A stretch of DNA of 35,160 nt from Nitriliruptoraceae bacterium (GTDB lineage Bacteria; Actinomycetota; Nitriliruptoria; Nitriliruptorales; Nitriliruptoraceae). Below the pieces are notes generated by a model. That model ran no database searches and was not told the origin of the DNA. It saw only the letters and a list, made by a program, of their open reading frames with translations. Numbering within the stretch: position 1 is the stretch's first letter; every line of letters begins with the position of its first letter. This document shows, in pieces, positions 8,401 to 15,749 of this stretch. The stretch lies in the NCBI GenBank assembly GCA_007121785.1, contig SKJX01000229.1, forward strand, positions 1 to 35,160, written 5' to 3'. Made by a program: the position numbers and the translations under genes.

Positions 8401-8447
8401 TTATTTCGACCTTGACTTATATTTCTGTTACCTGCAGGGTCGGGGGT
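8401..8447 (+). promoter_or_regulatory. AT-rich promoter/operator region of the arsR-type operon
   Basis: Bases 8401-8430 are 22 of 30 A/T in an otherwise very GC-rich window. TTGACT at 8412-8417, a 17-base spacer and CAGGGT at 8435-8440 end seven bases before GTG 8448. This looks like a -35/-10 pair for a near-leaderless mRNA, and the AT-rich spacer suits an ArsR-type operator. CCTGCAGG at 8431-8438 is a small palindrome. Confidence 0.45.
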
Positions 8448-8801
8448 GTGCATGCCTTCGACGTCCTCGGTGACCCGGTCCGGCGCCGGCTGTTGGAACT
8501 GCTCGCGGATGCCGAACGGCCCGCCGGTGAGCTCGCCGCGGTCATCCGAGAGGAGTTCGGCATCAGCCAGCCGGCGGTGTCGCAGCACCTGCGTGTGCTC
8601 CGCGAGCACGGCTTCGCGGTGGTCCGCCGCGACGGCACCCGCCGGCTCTACTCGATCCGTCCAGAGTCCCTCCGCGAGGTGGATGAGTGGATGGACGCGC
8701 TCCGGCGGGCCTGGACGCCCCGGTTGGCCGCGCTCGAGACCGAGGTCGCTCGAGGCAAGCGCGCACGACGCGAACCCCGTGACGACAGGACGCAGCGATG
8801 A
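8448..8801 (+). CDS. ArsR-family winged-helix repressor
   Basis: A 117-residue ArsR/SmtB-type regulator. The fold is seen as HAFDVLGDPVRRRLLELLAD, then GELAAVIREEFGISQPAVSQ with HLRVLREHGFAVVRRDGTRR and LYSIRPESLREVDEWM. This is the group in which one ArsR protein controls an adjacent SRPBCC (AHSA1-like) gene. It has no CxC metal motif, so metal sensing is not expected. Upstream in-frame codons exist, but GTG 8448 starts exactly at the conserved N-terminus and sits just after the AT-rich promoter. The stop overlaps the next gene's ATG by four bases (ATGA), so the pair is translationally coupled. Confidence 0.9.
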   Translation: MHAFDVLGDPVRRRLLELLADAERPAGELAAVIREEFGISQPAVSQHLRVLREHGFAVVRRDGTRRLYSIRPESLREVDEWMDALRRAWTPRLAALETEVARGKRARREPRDDRTQR

Positions 8802-9469
8802 CCGAGCACGACGTCCCGGATACCAGCGGCCAACTCGACGCGGTCGAGCGGTCCGTGTCGGTGGAGCACCATGATCGGACGGTCCACACCGAGGTGGCCC
8901 TGTCCCAGACCTACCGCACCGACATCCACGACCTGTGGGAGGCGTGCACCCCGCCCGAGCGCCTCGTCCGGTGGCTCGGGTCGGTGGGCGGTGAGCTGCG
9001 TGTCGGCGGGCGCTACCGGATCGAGGGCGTCGCCAGCGGCACCATCCAGACGTGCGATCCGCCCCACGGCTTCACCGCCACCTGGGAGCACGCCGACCGC
9101 GTCAGCTGGTTCACGGTCCGGCTGGAACCCCACGGTGACGACCGCACCCGCCTGGTCCTGACCCACACCGCCGACGAGGACCGCGAGGACTGGGCGACCT
9201 ACGGCTCCGGTGCGGGTGGTGTCGGCTGGGACCTCGCGCTGCTCGGCCTCGCCCACCACCTGGCGACCGGCAGCGCCACCCCGCCCGAAGCCACCACCTG
9301 GATCGACAGCGACGGCGCTCACCGGTTCATCGCCGACAGCAGCCGCCGCTGGGCGGACGAGGCCGTCGTGGCTGGTGTCCGAGACGCCCTCGCCCGCGCG
9401 GCGCAGGAGCGCACCACCGCCACGTTCCTCGGTCACGACGCGGTGGTCGACGGATCCGGGCCCGGGTGA
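8798..9469 (+). CDS. SRPBCC / AHSA1-family protein
   Basis: A 223-residue START-like (SRPBCC) protein of the activator-of-Hsp90-ATPase group, a fold that binds hydrophobic ligands in a deep cavity. The core runs from VALSQTYRTDIHDLWEACTP through RLVRWLGSVGGELRVGGRYR to HGFTATWEHADRVSW and TRLVLTHTA, the usual beta-strand order. A C-terminal helical extension (about 60 residues after the WDLALLGLAHHL helix) makes it longer than the basic 150-residue domain. It is translated from the ATGA overlap with the ArsR gene. Ligand or function is unknown; co-regulation by the ArsR protein is near certain from the layout. Confidence 0.85.
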   Translation: MTEHDVPDTSGQLDAVERSVSVEHHDRTVHTEVALSQTYRTDIHDLWEACTPPERLVRWLGSVGGELRVGGRYRIEGVASGTIQTCDPPHGFTATWEHADRVSWFTVRLEPHGDDRTRLVLTHTADEDREDWATYGSGAGGVGWDLALLGLAHHLATGSATPPEATTWIDSDGAHRFIADSSRRWADEAVVAGVRDALARAAQERTTATFLGHDAVVDGSGPG

Positions 9470-9482
9470 ACCGGATGCTGGG

Positions 9483-9515
9483 GGCGGATCGCTCCGCCTG
9501 ACGTCGCCGCGACGT
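9483..9515 (+). terminator. two consecutive hairpins after the SRPBCC gene
   Basis: GGCGGA (9483-9488) pairs with TCCGCC (9493-9498) around TCGC. Then ACGTCGC (9501-9507) pairs with GCGACGT (9509-9515) around one base. They begin 13 bases after the stop at 9469. There is no T-run, as is common in GC-rich actinobacteria. The second element could instead be an operator for the hydrolase gene. Confidence 0.4.
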
Positions 9516-9593
9516 GCTTGGCTGCGTCCTTGGGGGGGCTCCGGCTCGGGGATCCGCCGGTGTCGTCGACGGACCTGGACAGGGGGCCGAGCG

Positions 9594-10418
9594 ATGTCCG
9601 ACTGGGAGCTGCATCGGAGCTTCGCGAGCGAGCAGGGTGAGGTCCGTTGGGACGTGCTCGGGGACGGACCACCGGTCGTGCTGGTGCACGGCACCCCGTT
9701 CTCGTCCTACGTCTGGGCCGAGATCGCGCGGGGCCTCGCGGCGCGACACACGGTGTACGTGTGGGACCTCGCCGGCTACGGCAGCAGCGAGATGGCGGAG
9801 GGCCAGGACGTGTCCCTGGCTGCGCAAGCACGAATCCTCGCGTCGCTGCTGGACCACTGGCAGCTGGCGGCGCCGGCGGTGGTGGGTCACGACTTCGGCG
9901 GCGCGATCGCCCTGCGCGCGCACCTGCTGGAAGGCGTGGTCTACGACCGGCTCGCGCTGGTCGACGCCGTCTCGGTCGCGCCGTGGGGCACCGGTTTCTT
10001 CCAGCTGGCGCGCGAGCACGCGGACGTCCTGCAGCGTCTCCCGGACCCCCTGCACGACGCGATGGTCCGCGGCTACGTGTCGTGGCCGGTGAACCACCAC
10101 CTCGACGACCAGGTCATCGACCGGCTCGCCGCACCCTGGACCGGCCCGGTCGGGCGCGCCGCGCTGTACCGCCAGGTGGTGCAGAACGACGCGTCGATGA
10201 CCGACGAGGTGCAGTCCCGCTACGGCGAGTTGGACCTACCGGTGTTGGTCGTCTGGGGCGAGGACGACGCCTGGCTGCCGCTGGCGCAGGCCCACGAGCT
10301 GCATGGGCTGATCCCCGGGAGCCGGCTGGTCACGATCCTGGACGCCAACCACCTGGTCCAGTTCGACGCGCCGGCGCGGTTGACCGTCGAACTGGCGGGC
10401 TTCCTCCCCACCGGCTGA
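9594..10418 (+). CDS. alpha/beta hydrolase of the Asp-nucleophile (dehalogenase/epoxide hydrolase-like) type
   Basis: A 274-residue alpha/beta hydrolase. The oxyanion HGTP motif is at residues 32-35. The nucleophile elbow VVGHDFGG places Asp100 where lipases have Ser. The acid is in VVWGEDDAWLP (Asp224 or Asp225) and the catalytic His is His253 in DANHLVQFD. An Asp nucleophile in G-H-D-x-G-G is established for haloalkane dehalogenases, haloacetate dehalogenases and epoxide hydrolases, so hydrolysis through an alkyl-enzyme ester is expected; the substrate is not predictable. The cap region is short and has a Trp (WPVNHH, APWTGP). ATG 9594 follows an AGGGGG stretch. It lies on the same strand as the ArsR-SRPBCC pair but is separated by hairpins. 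Confidence 0.88.
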   Translation: MSDWELHRSFASEQGEVRWDVLGDGPPVVLVHGTPFSSYVWAEIARGLAARHTVYVWDLAGYGSSEMAEGQDVSLAAQARILASLLDHWQLAAPAVVGHDFGGAIALRAHLLEGVVYDRLALVDAVSVAPWGTGFFQLAREHADVLQRLPDPLHDAMVRGYVSWPVNHHLDDQVIDRLAAPWTGPVGRAALYRQVVQNDASMTDEVQSRYGELDLPVLVVWGEDDAWLPLAQAHELHGLIPGSRLVTILDANHLVQFDAPARLTVELAGFLPTG

Positions 10419-10499
10419 GTACGTTCTCCGTGCCGACGGCGTCCACCGGACGTGGCGGTGGCGGACGTCGCACGGGGTGTGGTCCGAGGAGGGCTGGTC

Positions 10500-10844
10500 A
10501 TGGTGATGACGCTGGTGGCACTCGGACGTCTGTTCCGCGTGCTCGGGCGCGCTCTGGCCGATCCAGCGACCCGGGGTCTGCTGGCCGTGGCCGGTGTGAC
10601 CCTGGCGGTCGGGACGCTGTTCTACGCCTTGAACGAAGGCTGGAGCGCGATCGATGCGCTGTACTTCAGCGTCGTGACGCTCACCACGATCGGGTTCGGG
10701 GACCTCGTGCCGACCAGCGGCGTGACCAAGGTGTTCACGATCGTCTACTCGCTGCTGGGGATCGGCATCATCGCCTCGTTCGTCGCGTCGTTGGCGGTCT
10801 TCGCCCGCAACCACGGCGCCATGCATCGAGACGAGTCGGCCTGA
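10500..10844 (+). CDS. two-TM potassium channel (Ion_trans_2)
   Basis: A 114-residue minimal K+ channel subunit, expected to form a membrane tetramer. TM1 covers about residues 26-44 ([19 protein letters not shown]). It is followed by the pore helix [10 protein letters not shown] and the selectivity filter LTTIGFGD (filter TIGFGD 63-68), then TM2 about 80-100 ([20 protein letters not shown]). There is no RCK or cyclic-nucleotide domain, so gating is unknown. ATG 10500 is preferred over an upstream GTG at 10452 because GAGGAGGG sits six bases before it. A second in-frame ATG lies two codons later. The gene converges on the 2OG oxygenase with 51 bases between. Confidence 0.9.
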   Translation: MVMTLVALGRLFRVLGRALADPATRGLLAVAGVTLAVGTLFYALNEGWSAIDALYFSVVTLTTIGFGDLVPTSGVTKVFTIVYSLLGIGIIASFVASLAVFARNHGAMHRDESA

Positions 10845-10850
10845 GGGTGA

Positions 10851-10866
10851 GTCCGATCGGCCGGAC
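10851..10866. terminator. weak hairpin between convergent genes
   Basis: GTCCG and CGGAC pair around a six-base loop (ATCGGC) in the 51-base gap between the potassium channel and the convergent oxygenase gene. The stem is short, so this is a weak candidate. Confidence 0.25.
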
Positions 10867-10895
10867 AACGCTGGCCGCCGGATGCTCCTGCCAGG

Positions 10896-11879
10896 TCACC
10901 GTCGCGCGAGCACGAACGACAGCAGTACGAACCGCTGGCCGCGTTCGACCGGCAACACCTCGTGCAGGTGGGAACCGGAGAACACCAACGCCTCGCCGGC
11001 TTCGGGCCGGTACCGGGTCGGCCCGTACTCGGGGAACCGAAGCTCACCGCCCTCGTAGTCGTCGTTGAGGTTGAGGGTGAGGCCGAACCGCCGGTGGGCG
11101 GTCCCGGCACTGAGGTTGTCCCGGTGGGCCTCGAAGTGGCCGCGGTCCTGCGCGGTGTAGCAGCCGATCTTGAAGCCCTCGAAGCCGCCGGCCTGGAAGG
11201 CGAACGCCTTCTGCAGCTCCGGGAACACCCGCGCACCGATGTGCTGGGTCAGCTCCCGCAGGAGCTGCTGGTCGGTGACGGTGTGGTCGCGGCGTCGCTT
11301 GCGTCGCACGTCGGTGGCCTCCGCACGTTCGCCGTCGACGATCGTCTCGACCCCGGTCTCCACCGACCCTTCACTCGACCAGCGTTCGATCAAACGGTCG
11401 CACCACGACGGCGCCAGGGCGTCGGGGATGAACAGCACGGGGGCCAGACGCGGGGCGGGGACGCCGTCGTCCGCAGGCGGGCGCACGAACGCCTCGCCGA
11501 CGGCCGCGGTCGCCGCGTCCGCGTCATCGATGACCACGTGATCGACGACCCGGAGGTTGGCATCGAGCACGACCGCGATCGGCCGACCGTCACGCGCTCC
11601 GTAGGCCTCGTGCACCTTGCCCTCACCGTCGATGAACACCGCGTCGGTGCTCGCGACCGGTCCGCGGACGATCGTGTGGACATCGACGGCGTGACCGTGT
11701 TCGGCGGCCAGGCCGGTGGACAGGTCGATGAGCGCCCGAGGGGCATCGCCGGCGAACAGCAGGACGGTGGGTCGGCCTCCGGCGAGGCCGTAGAAGCGCG
11801 TCACCTCCTGCCGGTCGCTGCGTGGCAGCGCGAAGTCCGGGGCGCGTTCGCCCCGACCGATCAGCGTGGTGGTGGACAT
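10896..11879 (-). CDS. redoxin-like / 2OG-Fe(II) oxygenase fusion protein
   Basis: A 327-residue two-domain protein. Residues about 10-130 follow the peroxiredoxin/thioredoxin fold (GERAPDFALPRSDRQEVTRF, PTVLLFAG, DGRPIAVVLDANLRVVDHVV). The position where a peroxidatic Cys would stand (FAGDAPRALIDL) has no Cys, so this half is probably non-redox. Residues about 145-327 are a prolyl-4-hydroxylase-like dioxygenase. Iron ligands are His252 and Asp254 in GHFEAHRDN and His306 in SGSHLHEVLPV, with Arg316 for 2-oxoglutarate. Hydroxylation of a protein or small molecule is expected; the substrate is unknown. ATG 11879 is chosen over earlier starts because the redoxin fold begins right after it. It lies downstream of two YbaK-type genes on the same strand. 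Confidence 0.85.
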   Translation of the reverse strand: MSTTTLIGRGERAPDFALPRSDRQEVTRFYGLAGGRPTVLLFAGDAPRALIDLSTGLAAEHGHAVDVHTIVRGPVASTDAVFIDGEGKVHEAYGARDGRPIAVVLDANLRVVDHVVIDDADAATAAVGEAFVRPPADDGVPAPRLAPVLFIPDALAPSWCDRLIERWSSEGSVETGVETIVDGERAEATDVRRKRRRDHTVTDQQLLRELTQHIGARVFPELQKAFAFQAGGFEGFKIGCYTAQDRGHFEAHRDNLSAGTAHRRFGLTLNLNDDYEGGELRFPEYGPTRYRPEAGEALVFSGSHLHEVLPVERGQRFVLLSFVLARR

Positions 11880-11910
11880 CAGCGCGCGTGCTCCGATCCG
11901 GGTGACCACC

Positions 11911-11916
11911 ACCGTA
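11911..11916 (-). promoter_or_regulatory. candidate -10 element upstream of the oxygenase gene
   Basis: Minus-strand TACGGT, the same hexamer as at 2833 and 15289, 31 bases upstream of ATG 11879. The -35 is poor. The gene may alternatively be read through from the YbaK-type gene upstream. Confidence 0.3.
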
Positions 11917-11955
11917 CGCACCGACGTCGTCGGTGTGGGTCACTACGCGCGCAGA

Positions 11956-12426
11956 TCAGGCGGGCGTCATGCTGACGTCGATGATCTCCGGGTCGACGAG
12001 GCTGACGTAGTCGGCCACGGTGATCGTGATCGTCTGCGTGTGGGAACCGTCCCGGCACACGATCCGTTGGCGTGCCCGCAGGTCCTCGTCCAGGAAGGTC
12101 GGGATCCCGTAGAGGTTGCCGAACGGTGGTTCGGCACCGACCTCGCAGTCGTCGAACACGGAGGCGAACTCGTCCTCGGTCGCCAGCCGTAGTTCGTTGT
12201 GGCCGAGGACCTCGCTGGCGCGCTCGACGTCGAGCAGTTCGCTGCCCGGGATCACGATCATGGCCAGTTGTCCGGCGATCGAGACCAGGACCGGCTTGGC
12301 CACGTCCTTGCCGCTGACACCTTCGGCGGCGGCGAGGCGATGCGCCGTCACCGCCCGTTCATGGGTCGTGGTCTGGTAGTCGACCTCGTGACGGTCGAGG
12401 AGGTCATGGAGCTTGGTCGCTGGCAT
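11956..12426 (-). CDS. YbaK/ProX-type aminoacyl-tRNA deacylase
   Basis: A 156-residue YbaK/EbsC-superfamily protein, a family that hydrolyses mischarged aminoacyl-tRNAs in trans. The expected lysine is present (GVSGKDVAKPVLVSI, Lys44), as is the substrate-pocket loop VGAEPPFGNLYGIP (about 96-109). It begins with the usual short helix LHDLLDRHEVDY and the histidine region THERAVTAHRLA. Which amino acid it edits (Pro-, Cys- or Ala-tRNA) cannot be decided. ATG 12426 has AAGGGG six bases upstream. The gene lies 96 bases downstream of a diverged paralogue and 76 bases upstream of the oxygenase, so a three-gene transcript is plausible. Confidence 0.88.
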   Translation of the reverse strand: MPATKLHDLLDRHEVDYQTTTHERAVTAHRLAAAEGVSGKDVAKPVLVSIAGQLAMIVIPGSELLDVERASEVLGHNELRLATEDEFASVFDDCEVGAEPPFGNLYGIPTFLDEDLRARQRIVCRDGSHTQTITITVADYVSLVDPEIIDVSMTPA

Positions 12427-12522
12427 GGCTCACCCCTTGTCGTCTCCCTCGACGCTGACCGTTCCGCGGCACGGCGTCAAGAGGAGAAGGACGCGACCTT
12501 CCTGGCCGCGGCGCTCGGCCGC

Positions 12523-13038
12523 TCAGCCCGTGACGGCCGGTCCGCGCGTCGCTCCCGCTACCTGCTGGTCATCGGTCGCCGTGGGTCGGCTGATCTCCGC
12601 GATGGTGACCGTGGGTCCATGCAACAGCAGCTCGGTCCCCACCCGGACCGAGGTCCGCTGGACCCCCGCGGCGAAGGTCACCTGGCGACGTTCGAGCACG
12701 GGGTGGTCGATCACGGCTGGGACGTGGACGACGATCGGTAACGCCGGCACCGCGCCCGGCTCGAACTCCGGGAACCGTGCCCGGATCCCGGGCTCGGTCG
12801 CCAGCCTGGCGCTCGGATCCCGGAGGGCCGCACGGACCAGCTCGATGTCCAGTAGTCGTGACGCCGGGAACACCGCGATGGCTGGCCCCGTCGTGATCTC
12901 GAGCACGAGGACCTCCACGACCTCGTCGGGATGCATCCCCAGGGTGCGTGCCCGGTCGACAGCCGTACGAGCGGGCTGGTGTGGCAGGACCTCGAAGCGG
13001 ACCCCTGCCCGTTCCAGATGGTCGGTCACGAAGGTCAT
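12523..13038 (-). CDS. diverged YbaK-type protein lacking the conserved lysine
   Basis: A 171-residue protein of the YbaK/prolyl-tRNA-editing fold. It has the N-terminal helix VTDHLERAGVRFEVLPH, then TAVDRARTLGMHPDEVVEVL and VLEITTGPAIAVFPASRLLD, ending in the GAVPALPIVVHVP pocket loop. In the neighbour the catalytic-region sequence is VAKPVLV; here it is VVEVLVL, with Glu42 at the lysine position. So it may bind without hydrolysing, or use different chemistry. A Thr/Pro-rich tail of about 20 residues follows the fold. ATG 13038 has GGAGGAG seven bases upstream, a strong start. Confidence 0.8.
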   Translation of the reverse strand: MTFVTDHLERAGVRFEVLPHQPARTAVDRARTLGMHPDEVVEVLVLEITTGPAIAVFPASRLLDIELVRAALRDPSARLATEPGIRARFPEFEPGAVPALPIVVHVPAVIDHPVLERRQVTFAAGVQRTSVRVGTELLLHGPTVTIAEISRPTATDDQQVAGATRGPAVTG

Positions 13039-13173
13039 GGCCGGCTCCTCCCGCGGCGCTGCCCGACCCCGTACCGGTCCCGCGTCGGCACGGGGGCTGT
13101 CCGTGCACGGGTCTACCTCGAATCTGGGATCGCCGGCCGGTCGGTTCCAGTGCCGAAGGTCCTCAGCCGATGG

Positions 13174-14820
13174 TCAGCGGCGGTTCCGGCGATCCGACGC
13201 GTTGCGAGGGAGCCGGGGACGGCGCCACGAGGATCGGCGGGTCTCCGGTGGGACGGCCGCTCCGGCGACACCGCTGCCGGGAAGGTCGGTCCGAGCGGAG
13301 CCGATGTGGGCGGTCTCGCGCAAGGGGTGCTCGGGGATGAGCCACATCAGGACGAAGGCGATCACGGCCAGCGGCACGCTGGCGACGAACACCGTCGATA
13401 CCGAGCCGGAGAAGGCCTCGACGACCGCGTCGCGGACCTCGGTCTCCATCGACAGGATCGCCTGCGGGGTGCCTTGGACCGCAGCCGGGTCGACGTCGGT
13501 GCCCTCGGGCAGGGTCCGACGCAGCCGCGCGGTGAGTCCGGCAGCCATGACCGCGCCGAACACCGCCGTGCCGATCGACCCGCCCAGGGTCCGCGTGAAG
13601 TTCACCGTGGCGGTGACGATCCCGAGATCGGCGGCGGGCGCGTCGTTCTGGGCGACCAGGATCAGGTTCTGCATGACCATGCCGAGGCCGATCCCCAGCA
13701 GGGCCATGAACACCCCGGCCTGCAGGCGGGTCGTGTCGACGTCCATCGTCGCCAGGAGCGCGAACGCCAGCCCGCTCAGCGCGGTGCCCGCGATGGGGTA
13801 GCGCTTGTACCGACCGGTGCGGGTGATGAGGCGGCCGGAGACGACCGACGCCAGGATCAGCCCGGCCATCAGCGGCCCCATCAGCAGGCCGGCCTCGGTC
13901 GCGGTCGCGCCGGTGACCAGTTGCAGGAAGACCGGCAGGAAGACCATCGCGGTGAACATCAGCGCACCGACGACGAAGGCTCCGGAGGCCGCCAGGCTGA
14001 AGGTGCGTGACGTGAACAGCCGCAGCGGGATGATCGGGTGCTCGGTGGTGCGCTGGCGCAGGACGAACAGCGCGCTGAGGACGACGCCGGTGACACCGAG
14101 GGTGATGATCACCGGGGAGCCCCACGCGTACTGGTTGCCGCCCCAGGCGGCGCCGAGCAGCAGCGCTGACACGCCCACCACCAGCAGCAGCGCCCCGAGG
14201 TAGTCGATGCGCTGCTGGACCCGCCGCGACGGCAGGTGCAGCACCTTGCTGGTGACCACCAGCGCGGCCGCGCCCAGTGGCACGTTCATCCAGAACACCC
14301 AACGCCAGTCGAGCTGGTCGACCAGGACCCCCCCGACCAGAGGTCCGGAGACCGCGGCGACGCCGAAGACCGCGCCGAGGTAGCCCTGATAGCGGCCCCG
14401 CTCCCGCGGCGAGAGGATGTCGCCGATGATGGTCATCGTCAGGACCATCGCGCCGCCGCCGCCGACCCCCTGGACGGCGCGAGCCGCGATCAGCCACACC
14501 ATCGTGGGGGCCAGCGCGGCGAGCACCGATCCGGCCAGGAAGATGATCAGGGCGAGCTTGAAGATGCGGTCGCGGCCGTAGACGTCCGAGATCCGACCGA
14601 ACAGCGGCGTGGCGGCGGTCGCCGCGAGCAGGTAGGCGGTCACGATCCAGGCGACCAGGTCGACCCCGCCGAGCTCACCGGCGATCGTCGGCAGCGCTGT
14701 GGTGATGCTGGTCTGGCTCAACGCGACCAGGAACATGCCGGTCAGCAGGCCGGCCAGGACCACCAGGATCTCCCGGTGGGACATCGGCTGCGATCCGGAG
14801 GTGTCGTCGGCGGTGCTCAT
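13174..14820 (-). CDS. DHA2-family (EmrB/QacA-type) drug:H+ exporter, 14 TM
   Basis: A 548-residue proton-driven efflux pump in the cytoplasmic membrane. Length and pattern fit the 14-helix DHA2 family. TM1 reads ILVVLAGLLTGMFLVALSQT, followed by the family motif SITTALPTIAGELG, motif A GRISDVYGRDRIF, and motif C GPLVGGVLVDQLDW then RWVFWMNVPLG. The C-terminal helix (VASVPLAVIAFVLMWLIPEH) precedes a Pro/Arg-rich tail of about 50 residues. Likely substrates are amphipathic drugs or endogenous metabolites, but none can be named. Its ATG overlaps the upstream MarR gene stop by four bases (ATGA), so repressor and pump are one operon; a MarR box controls the promoter. Confidence 0.92.
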   Translation of the reverse strand: MSTADDTSGSQPMSHREILVVLAGLLTGMFLVALSQTSITTALPTIAGELGGVDLVAWIVTAYLLAATAATPLFGRISDVYGRDRIFKLALIIFLAGSVLAALAPTMVWLIAARAVQGVGGGGAMVLTMTIIGDILSPRERGRYQGYLGAVFGVAAVSGPLVGGVLVDQLDWRWVFWMNVPLGAAALVVTSKVLHLPSRRVQQRIDYLGALLLVVGVSALLLGAAWGGNQYAWGSPVIITLGVTGVVLSALFVLRQRTTEHPIIPLRLFTSRTFSLAASGAFVVGALMFTAMVFLPVFLQLVTGATATEAGLLMGPLMAGLILASVVSGRLITRTGRYKRYPIAGTALSGLAFALLATMDVDTTRLQAGVFMALLGIGLGMVMQNLILVAQNDAPAADLGIVTATVNFTRTLGGSIGTAVFGAVMAAGLTARLRRTLPEGTDVDPAAVQGTPQAILSMETEVRDAVVEAFSGSVSTVFVASVPLAVIAFVLMWLIPEHPLRETAHIGSARTDLPGSGVAGAAVPPETRRSSWRRPRLPRNASDRRNRR

Positions 14821-15281
14821 GCTCGGGCCCGCTCGTCCGCCTCGAGGGCGTCGATGAGCTGGTCGAGGCCACGAGCGAGGTCAGCGACGTCCTGCTCGTT
14901 CCAGTCGCCGAGCGCCCGGCCGAGGTGTGCCCGGCGGGCGCGCCGGACCCGCGCGAGGGCGTCGCGGCCGGCCTTCGTCGGGGTGTAGCGGCGAGCACGT
15001 CCGTCGTCGGGATCGTTGGTGACCTCCACGTAGCCGGCGTCGACGAGCCGTTTGACGTGGCGGCTGGTGGTCGATGCCTCGACGCCGAGCGCGGCGGCGA
15101 TGTCCGAGAGGCGGCCACCGTCGAGGTCGCTGATCCGCACGAGCGTGACGTAGGTCGCTCGCTCGAGGTTGACGCCGGCGGCACGGCGGGTTGCGTCACC
15201 GGTGGTCGGCAGGAACGCCCGCCGGACCAGCCGGGTCAGCGCGCGCTCGAGGTCGCTGTAGGTATCGGGATCGTCGCTCAT
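14817..15281 (-). CDS. MarR-family transcriptional repressor
   Basis: A 154-residue MarR-type winged-helix regulator, expected to repress its own operon and be released by a ligand, probably a pump substrate. The wHTH runs LSDIAAALGVEASTTSRHVK (recognition helix ASTTSRHVKRLVDAG), followed by the wing YVEVTNDPDDGRARRYTPT. N- and C-terminal dimerisation helices flank it. ATG 15281 lies seven bases from a -10 (TACGGT), which suggests a leaderless or very short 5' UTR; GAGGG overlaps this gap. It is the first gene of a two-gene operon with the DHA2 pump, through an ATGA overlap. Confidence 0.92.
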   Translation of the reverse strand: MSDDPDTYSDLERALTRLVRRAFLPTTGDATRRAAGVNLERATYVTLVRISDLDGGRLSDIAAALGVEASTTSRHVKRLVDAGYVEVTNDPDDGRARRYTPTKAGRDALARVRRARRAHLGRALGDWNEQDVADLARGLDQLIDALEADERARA

Positions 15282-15288
15282 GCCCTCG

Positions 15289-15319
15289 ACCGTACGGAAG
15301 TTGCTTGCGGACTGCAACT
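15289..15319 (-). promoter_or_regulatory. marR-pump promoter with overlapping MarR-type operator
   Basis: On the minus strand: -35 TTGCAG (15312-15317), a 17-base spacer and -10 TACGGT (15289-15294), seven bases before ATG 15281. A perfect inverted repeat AGTTGC-N9-GCAACT spans 15299-15319, covering the -35 and spacer. TTGC...GCAA dyads are typical of MarR-family operators, so autorepression by steric block is the likely mechanism. Confidence 0.7.
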
Positions 15320-15407
15320 GGATTCGGGGCGGTCGGCCGGTGTCGGTCAACGGGGCACGTCGTCACGGGTGTTGCTGACGGGGCCCGAAGGATGACGCGT
15401 GTCGTCG

Positions 15408-15749
15408 TCAGGCCGGGGTCTCACGGATCATGACCAGCGACATCAGCGACGGCTCGAGTGCCTCGAGCGAGTGGGGCTCGTTGGCCGCGAGGTAGACGCA
15501 GTCCCCGGCAGCGAGCTGATGCTCATCGCCGGCTACCTCGAAGCGCATGGTCCCGTCGAGCAGTTGAACGACGACCGGCATGGTGGCCGTGTGCTCGGTG
15601 AGTTCCTCGCCGGTGTCGAAGGCCAACGCGACGACACGGACACGGTCGTTGTCCACCAGGCTGCGGGAGGTCGTCGCGGAGGCGGTGACCGGCAACGCCT
15701 CAGCGAGGCCGCTCACGACCAGGGATCGGTCGGCAGGGTCACGGGCCAT
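15408..15749 (-). CDS. single-domain cupin protein
   Basis: A 113-residue protein with one small beta-barrel. The first strand pair is VRVVALAFDTGEELTEHTAT, followed by VVVQLLDGTMRFEVAGDEHQ and LAAGDCVYLAANEPHSLEAL. This matches the cupin motif order G(X)5HxH...E and G(X)5PxGx2H, with His in the E/H-rich TEHTAT loop and NEPHSL in motif 2; the metal site may be incomplete. Small cupins are often metal-binding sensors or enzymes; no substrate can be given. ATG 15749 lies inside the end of the E2-type acyltransferase gene (overlap of 11 bases), so it is translationally coupled and probably functionally linked. Confidence 0.8.
   Translation of the reverse strand: MARDPADRSLVVSGLAEALPVTASATTSRSLVDNDRVRVVALAFDTGEELTEHTATMPVVVQLLDGTMRFEVAGDEHQLAAGDCVYLAANEPHSLEALEPSLMSLVMIRETPA

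Noticed and set aside
12413-14010. Long plus-strand frames of 359-462 residues over the YbaK and DHA2 genes
   Set aside because: Ser/Arg/Thr-rich without conserved domains; they oppose well-supported minus-strand genes.
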